From positions 62,461,879 to 62,525,878 of the forward strand of contig CM054182.1 of assembly GCA_028829895.1 (NCBI GenBank): a stretch of 64,000 bases of DNA, written 5' to 3'. Of the stretch, positions 58,650 through 64,000 are shown piece after piece. This DNA comes from Sinotaia quadrata. Lineage: Eukaryota > Mollusca > Gastropoda > Architaenioglossa > Viviparidae. The stretch's first letter is position 1. Every line of letters starts with the position of its first letter. The notes under the pieces are model-generated. The model was given only the letters and a program-made list of their open reading frames with translations. It was not told the DNA's origin and made no database searches. Position numbers and translations under genes: made by a program.

Positions 58650-58990
58650 TTAAACTTAATTGTTATATAAATTGTTAAACGTCAAAGTGACCCGACCTTT
58701 GGCACTGCTTATGATGATATTTTGTAAGTGTCAAGAGTAGCAATAAACAACTCAGGTGGAAAATGTGCTAGTACTTGTTGATGTAATCTAAACCAGTCTT
58801 ATGTGGATGAGTAGTTTTTATAATCCAATGGTTAAGATTTACAAAAGTGAGACCAGTGAATAGGCTGAGATCAAAGTTTACCTGTTGAAACGAATTTATT
58901 TTCTAATCACTTTGATTTTGGTCTGGAAGAAGTCTGGTCATGAAAGGCAGCCATTAGCTTTAATGAGAAGAAGCAGCCTCTTTGTTTTCT
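58650..58990 (+). repeat. Dispersed repeat, copy 2
   Basis: Direct-orientation homologue of 51,390-51,720, by eye roughly three-quarters identical with indels. Confidence 0.7.
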
Positions 58991-59221
58991 AGAATTTCCC
59001 AGTTTATCGATCTGTAAACTGCTACGGCCATGGTAGATTCGAGAAGTCTCTATCTCTGTCCCCACCCCACCCCTGGAATTTCTAGTACAAGGAAGTTACT
59101 GGAAATTGCTACATTGTTGTTCTGCTTGAGGGAACTAATATGGTGATGGAGTATCCTGGTCAGTCTTGAAAGAACAGCTCATGAAATATTCTATTGAGGA
59201 GCTAGAGGAGATAACACTTAC

Positions 59222-59470
59222 AAACTACGCAACTTCAAAGATAACACACTTGCAAAGTACGTAACTTCAAAGATAACACACTTACAAAGTACGTAACTTC
59301 AAAGATAACACACTTACAAAGTACGTAACTTCAAAGATAATACACTTACAAAGTACGTAACTTCAAAGATAACACACTTACAAAGTACGTAACTTCAAAG
59401 ATAACACACTTACAAAGTACGTAACTTCAAAGATAACACACTTACAAAGTACGTAACTTCAAAGATAATA
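59222..59470. repeat. 32-bp minisatellite, about 8 copies
   Basis: Units contain AAAGATAACACACTTACAAA and GTACGTAACTTC. Confidence 0.95.
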
Positions 59471-60540
59471 TATTTCCAGACTAAATATCCTGAACGAATT
59501 GAAGATAACACAGTTCCAAACTATATACCTTCGAAGATAACATTTTCAGACTAGATTACTTCAAACACTAACACATTTTCATACTCGTACCTGCACATTA
59601 ATTTTGCATAAGCGCGTGCTCATACGTAATTTTGTAAGTAAAACCACTCGTCGTAAATAAACAATATGACATATTTTCACAAAATGAGATAAATCAAACC
59701 ATGCTTGTGAACAGTGTACCGATACTTCATAAATTCTTATTGGCAAATTAAAAAAGAAATCAAAATTATTTTGCTATAATCTCAACGCACAGGAAAGCAA
59801 GATATGTAGATCAAATGTGCGTTTGCACTGTTGATAATCAAGCTGGCAAACTTACTGCATTAGTGCGATTTTCAAGTGAAGTTCGAGTGTGGAAGAGTTA
59901 CAAGAGTTTAACAATTGAAAGAGATTTTGTCATTTCCACTTAACATTTCCACAATAAATGCAAAACCTCAGCAGAATCCCTTAGAGATTACGATGAAAGT
60001 TGGTAAATACATGTATATGAAAGCTCTTACATGACCCAATATGTGTTTCTTTGAACTTATTCTTTTGATAAATATATATTTTTGCTTTATCCGCTATTTT
60101 AATTAAGTGTTTACAGACTGAAATACGCAATACTTTTCTTTGATTGGTTAGTTAAACATATTTTTAAAAACATCTATTGAAACTGTCAAATACTGTGATT
60201 GTCACGGAAAAACAGGGGGAGATAATCAGAAAATTAATTTTTATCCTCAATTATCTCCACTTGGCCATCGCGCGACGCAACAGACGTTAGTTTTTAGCAA
60301 GTGTCGTCTGCTAGCAAAATGACGTCTTTAATTACGTGCACAGTCAGCGCGTTTTTACTGTCAAGTGTCTGCTTATTGTGTTGGCGTACAGTCAGCAAGT
60401 TTGTAATTTCATGTCTCCAATAATTTTATAAAAATACAAAGGATTAAATATTTGAGTTAGATGTTCAAAAATTGTGATTACAATATCTTGAAAATGTATT
60501 TGATTTTTATTATCAATTATTATTACAAATTTGATTAGGG
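59471..60540. other. No gene seen
   Basis: AT-rich, with a GC-richer section at 60,250-60,400 in which an ACAGTCAGC phrase is repeated. Confidence 0.4.
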
Positions 60541-60544
60541 ACTA

Positions 60545-62290
60545 TATTACTAGACGTATTGCACCTCAGCGTAATGCACCTTTTTAGCGTGGGTAAAGCA
60601 AGGATACACGCGGGAGTTTGATCTTAGAGAGAGTGAGAAATGATTTTGGATAAGAGGACTGACGGAGCTATTTTAATTTAGTGTACGTCTGTCTGGGCTA
60701 CAGAGAGGTGTAAGGCCATCGTACCTACACTGAGTCTGGACAATCTTTCCATCACCGTTATGACCGGGGAGGAAATGAACTGAATACTCTCCTCGTAGAA
60801 TATAGAATTAGACGTGTGTTTTGGTCACACTCAATTCGTCGTGGCAGCCTTTAAAGCTAGTCCTTATTATTCTACGTTTGGATCCGAACCTTGGGTAATA
60901 GCTGGCCATCAGGGGAATGAGCTGAAGGGACCAGGATTGCGCCGAGAGAAGAATATTCGACGCCACTCACGTATCGGAGCTGCTGCTGCTGTAGACAGCC
61001 CTACGTTGATTGATTTTGGATCTTGGACCGTCGCAGAAGACAGGTATCCGTTGATTGATTTTGGATCTTGGACCATCGCAGAAGACAGGTGTCCGTTGAT
61101 TGATTTTGGATCTTGGACCATCGCAGAAGACAGGTGTCCGTTGATTGATTTTGGATCTTGGACCGTCGCAGAAGACAGGTGTCCGTGAGCTCCGTTTTGT
61201 TACTGTCGTGGAAGACAGCCGTCCGTGTTCTTCGTCATAGAACCGGGTACCCCAGCATTAGGCAACGTGGGGCGAGTATTCGCAAGTCGCAAGTTTGTAC
61301 GTATGTACTGCACTCTCCGTGTACCGAGTTTTCATCGACAAGCATGCTATTTTTCAGAGGACAGAAACTGTAACGTTTTGTGTTTGCCGGCAGTTGTGAC
61401 TATTTCGTTTTCTTTTTGCTGTGTGTTCCTGCGTCGACGATTCAGCGTGTAATACTAGTAAGTAGGAAAAATTTTATTAGGAGGTGCATTACTAGGTAGG
61501 TTAATTAGCATATAAACATTTTTATATTTTACATGAACAATTAACTTTGACTTTTACTAAATGGATAATGTTTGCAGTTTTAAGTGAAAATTAACATTCG
61601 TTGACGTTGGGTTTTTCACCCACTATTTTAAAGATAATTTACTCTTAAGGTTAAATATTTTTTCTGCGGTCATTACCGCTGGTTGTGCTGTAGTGGGGTT
61701 ACGCCCAAAGTATTTTTGTGCCACTCGATTTTGGCAGAAGTAGTGAAAACGGTCATCACCGTTTATTGTTTGATTATTGTAGTTTATTCATCATATTTTT
61801 TTTTAAATTATTTTTCATTTTCCATCTCTCATGTTTCCCCGTCCCATGGATGCCGTGTGTGGATGTTACCGAATGAACGACTAACACCGTGTGAGAGTTA
61901 AGCCCGTTTTCCATTTTAAAATCCTTTTTAAAAATTAAATTCTTTGTTAACTCTTTCTGAAGAGTTGGGCTTCCTTTCTCGGGTTTTGAAAGTGTATGTT
62001 GGTGCGGTTGTTTGTTTGTTCGTTCCGTACGTCCCTCACACGACATTCACACGCCTGCTCACACACACTCACGCCGGCTTTTCACATTTTACCCCACATC
62101 TCAGAATAAAGCTAATCCTAACCCCCACAAGACTATTCGTGGTGTCTGAGTGTGAGAATGATCATCAACATCTGATCGTTCGGTGTGATCCCGGCAAGTC
62201 GCGGTTACTGGGTCTGACCCCCCCTACCCACCGAGGAGGAGATAGGGGCCAGCAACAATCCAGCAAACGCACACGCACGAACCCCGCGAC
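60545..62290 (+). mobile_element. GC-richer block, possible mobile-element remnant
   Basis: Base composition changes clearly from the AT-rich flanks. Inverted phrases GTAATGCACCT (near 60,571) and AGGTGCATTAC (near 61,482) could be terminal repeats of an element of about 0.95 kb. Downstream, an AATAAA at about 62,105 followed by a GGTGTCTGAGTG phrase resembles the R-U5 part of an LTR. No integrase, RT or transposase is visible. The two readings cannot be separated by eye. Confidence 0.35.
60990..61186 (+). repeat. 45-bp tandem repeat, 4 copies, open frame
   Basis: Units of 45 bp encode a 15-residue unit with LIDFGSWTVAEDRC at the end of a 124-codon open frame (60,814-61,188). Only a few silent or conservative differences separate the units. 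No domain recognised; coding status is uncertain. Confidence 0.85.
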
Positions 62291-62440
62291 AGTGATGAAA
62301 AACTAAAACTGTCAAATAATGGTTCTAAAACAAAAATGATGAAAAACTAAAACTGTCAAATACTGGTTCTAAAACAAAAGTGATGAAAAACTAAAACTGT
62401 CAAATACTGGCTCTAAAAGAAAAGTGATGAAAAACTAAAA
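62291..62440. repeat. 44-bp tandem repeat, about 3.5 copies
   Basis: Units contain TGATGAAAAACTAAAACTGT and CAAATACTGGTTCTAAAAC. Confidence 0.92.
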
Positions 62441-63635
62441 CTACAAATATGCGCAAGATTGAATAATGCAATTTGACTATTTATTAGCATTTAAATAATG
62501 AATGAATAAATAAATACATCATTAATCAGTTGATATAAAATGATAATATAGATCTGTAGTGCATGTCGTGTAATGGCTTATGTAGCCCACACCCACCCTC
62601 CTCTAAAAATAGACTACAAGCAAACCTAACCTCCCAGGCGTAGAAAAACACCTTTCTACTCACTAAACTAACCAGTTGAAGTGCAGCTCAACTGTGTGCA
62701 ATGAATGTGCCAGAAGTCTACCTGAAAGTCATCAGCCCAAGCAGACTGACCACAGAGGTAACATGTACCTTAGTTCTTGGCGTAACAGCTATAATCATAC
62801 TACTTCTCAATTTGGCTCTCCTTCTTTGAAATTATTTTCTTGATCTCTCTCATCTTTGCCAACATCTTACTGTTCCAATGTTTGCGCCATGACTAGATCT
62901 CGAGTTCTCTACAGGATGTTAGAGATTATGGATGATAATGGAAACATTATGACCTAGTGTCCACTGTTTGCAAACTTCGATATGTACTTAAGGTGTGTAC
63001 ATGAGTGTATGTCTCTACCTACACAGACGCGTACACCACTACATGTTGTAAGTTGCCATCTTCCCTATGGTAATCAATATTTTAAAAAAACAACAACATA
63101 AACTATGCACAAACTCCTTCACTGAAACATACCGGGTTCTGTATAAGAATTAGATAATTATAATACAGAAATGTACTATTTATTCATATAACATTTATTT
63201 AGGTGGGAAGGATAATTAAAGAGAGCGTATGAGTGTGCTTGTATGTGTGCACACGCTTATGTGTGAGTGTGTGCGTGTTTTGAATGTATATATATATGGG
63301 GGTGGGGTAGCTGGGTGGTTGCTGGCAATTAGTTTTGTGTTTGAAATAATAATTTGTTGAATGCTCAGATTTATAGTTATGTTATTATTGACTAAATAGG
63401 GGACTGGAAATAAATAGTCACTTTATGGCCAGATGCATATCGTAAATGAAGCTGGTGATAATTCATATTGCTAAAACAGGTGTCGCTGATAAGGCTGTAT
63501 TGTTACCTTTGTAACCCGGACAGCCATGAAAAAGTAAATAAAATACACACAACTGATAGCTAATATGTAAATAAATGGCAAACCAAATATGAATAAACTG
63601 TATTAAATTATTCATGGAAAGGAGATCAAACAGAC
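62441..63635. other. No gene seen
   Basis: AT-rich. A possible small exon-like stretch at 62,702-62,757 ending in GAG then GTAACA is unsupported. Confidence 0.35.
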
Positions 63636-63639
63636 AAAC

Positions 63640-63940
63640 ATATGGTCAGATCTCTCGTGAAGGCACTAAAGGATATTTCAGACTTGACTAAAACATACAA
63701 CCAACGCCGTTTTAGCTTACAGAGAGGGAGAGGTACACTAAAGGATATTTCAGACTTGAAATAAACATACAACCAACGCCGTTTTAGCTTACAGAGAGGG
63801 AGAAGTATACTAAAGGATATTTCAGACTTGAATAAAACATACAACCAACGCCGTTTTAGCTTACAGAGAGGGAGAAGTATACTAAAGGATATTTCAGACT
63901 TGAATAAAACATACAACCAACGCCGTTTTAATGTACAGAA
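63640..63940. repeat. 72-bp tandem repeat, 4 copies
   Basis: Units contain ACTAAAGGATATTTCAGACT and CAACGCCGTTTTAGCTTAC. 72 is a multiple of three, so the minus-strand frame is open as a 24-residue repeat. Confidence 0.93.
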
Positions 63941-64000
63941 AGGTACACCTAAAAGATACCCATCGTTCTATACAAAACACTCGTAAACAATCAACATATA

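Overview
This is animal nuclear DNA: AT-rich, with multi-exon genes, GT-AG introns, decayed non-LTR retrotransposons and a very high load of micro- and minisatellites. The gene content (a neuropeptide-type class A GPCR and a claudin/PMP22-type four-pass protein) and the repeat style (long GATA tracts, R2/R4-like LINE ends, a tRNA-type SINE) suggest a lophotrochozoan, most likely a mollusc. The phylum is an inference.

The main structure is a large inverted duplication. The left arm (about 920-15,975) carries a seven-exon GPCR gene on the + strand (coding 2404-13973, 407 aa). The right arm (about 27,095-52,800) carries a paralogue on the - strand (coding 41877-28919, 419 aa). Exon boundaries and phases are the same in both. 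The exons are about 95% identical by eye, and both frames are open. The introns share most of their sequence, including an old LINE fragment next to exon 2, but their minisatellites have expanded differently. The right arm also holds about 9.6 kb (42,480-52,090) with no counterpart on the left.

The 11 kb spacer between the arms holds one further gene on the - strand, a three-exon claudin-like membrane protein (22397-19849, 245 aa). Its first intron ends in an array of 28-bp repeats, each of which copies the 3' splice site. A perfect 31-bp hairpin lies just inside the inner end of the left arm.

From 52.8 kb to the end I find no intact gene. There is a decayed RT/RNase H LINE (55.7-57.7 kb), several minisatellites, a dispersed repeat seen twice (51.4 and 58.7 kb), and a GC-richer block (60.5-62.3 kb) with an open repeat array that may be a mobile-element remnant.

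The two receptors probably began as identical neuropeptide receptors signalling through heterotrimeric G proteins. The + copy now differs at two positions of TM3 that normally hold class A receptors inactive (Ser3.39 to Gly, Leu3.43 to Gln). The - copy has a weak splice donor and has lost a candidate 5'-UTR donor. The claudin-like gene has no visible functional link to them beyond lying between the arms.
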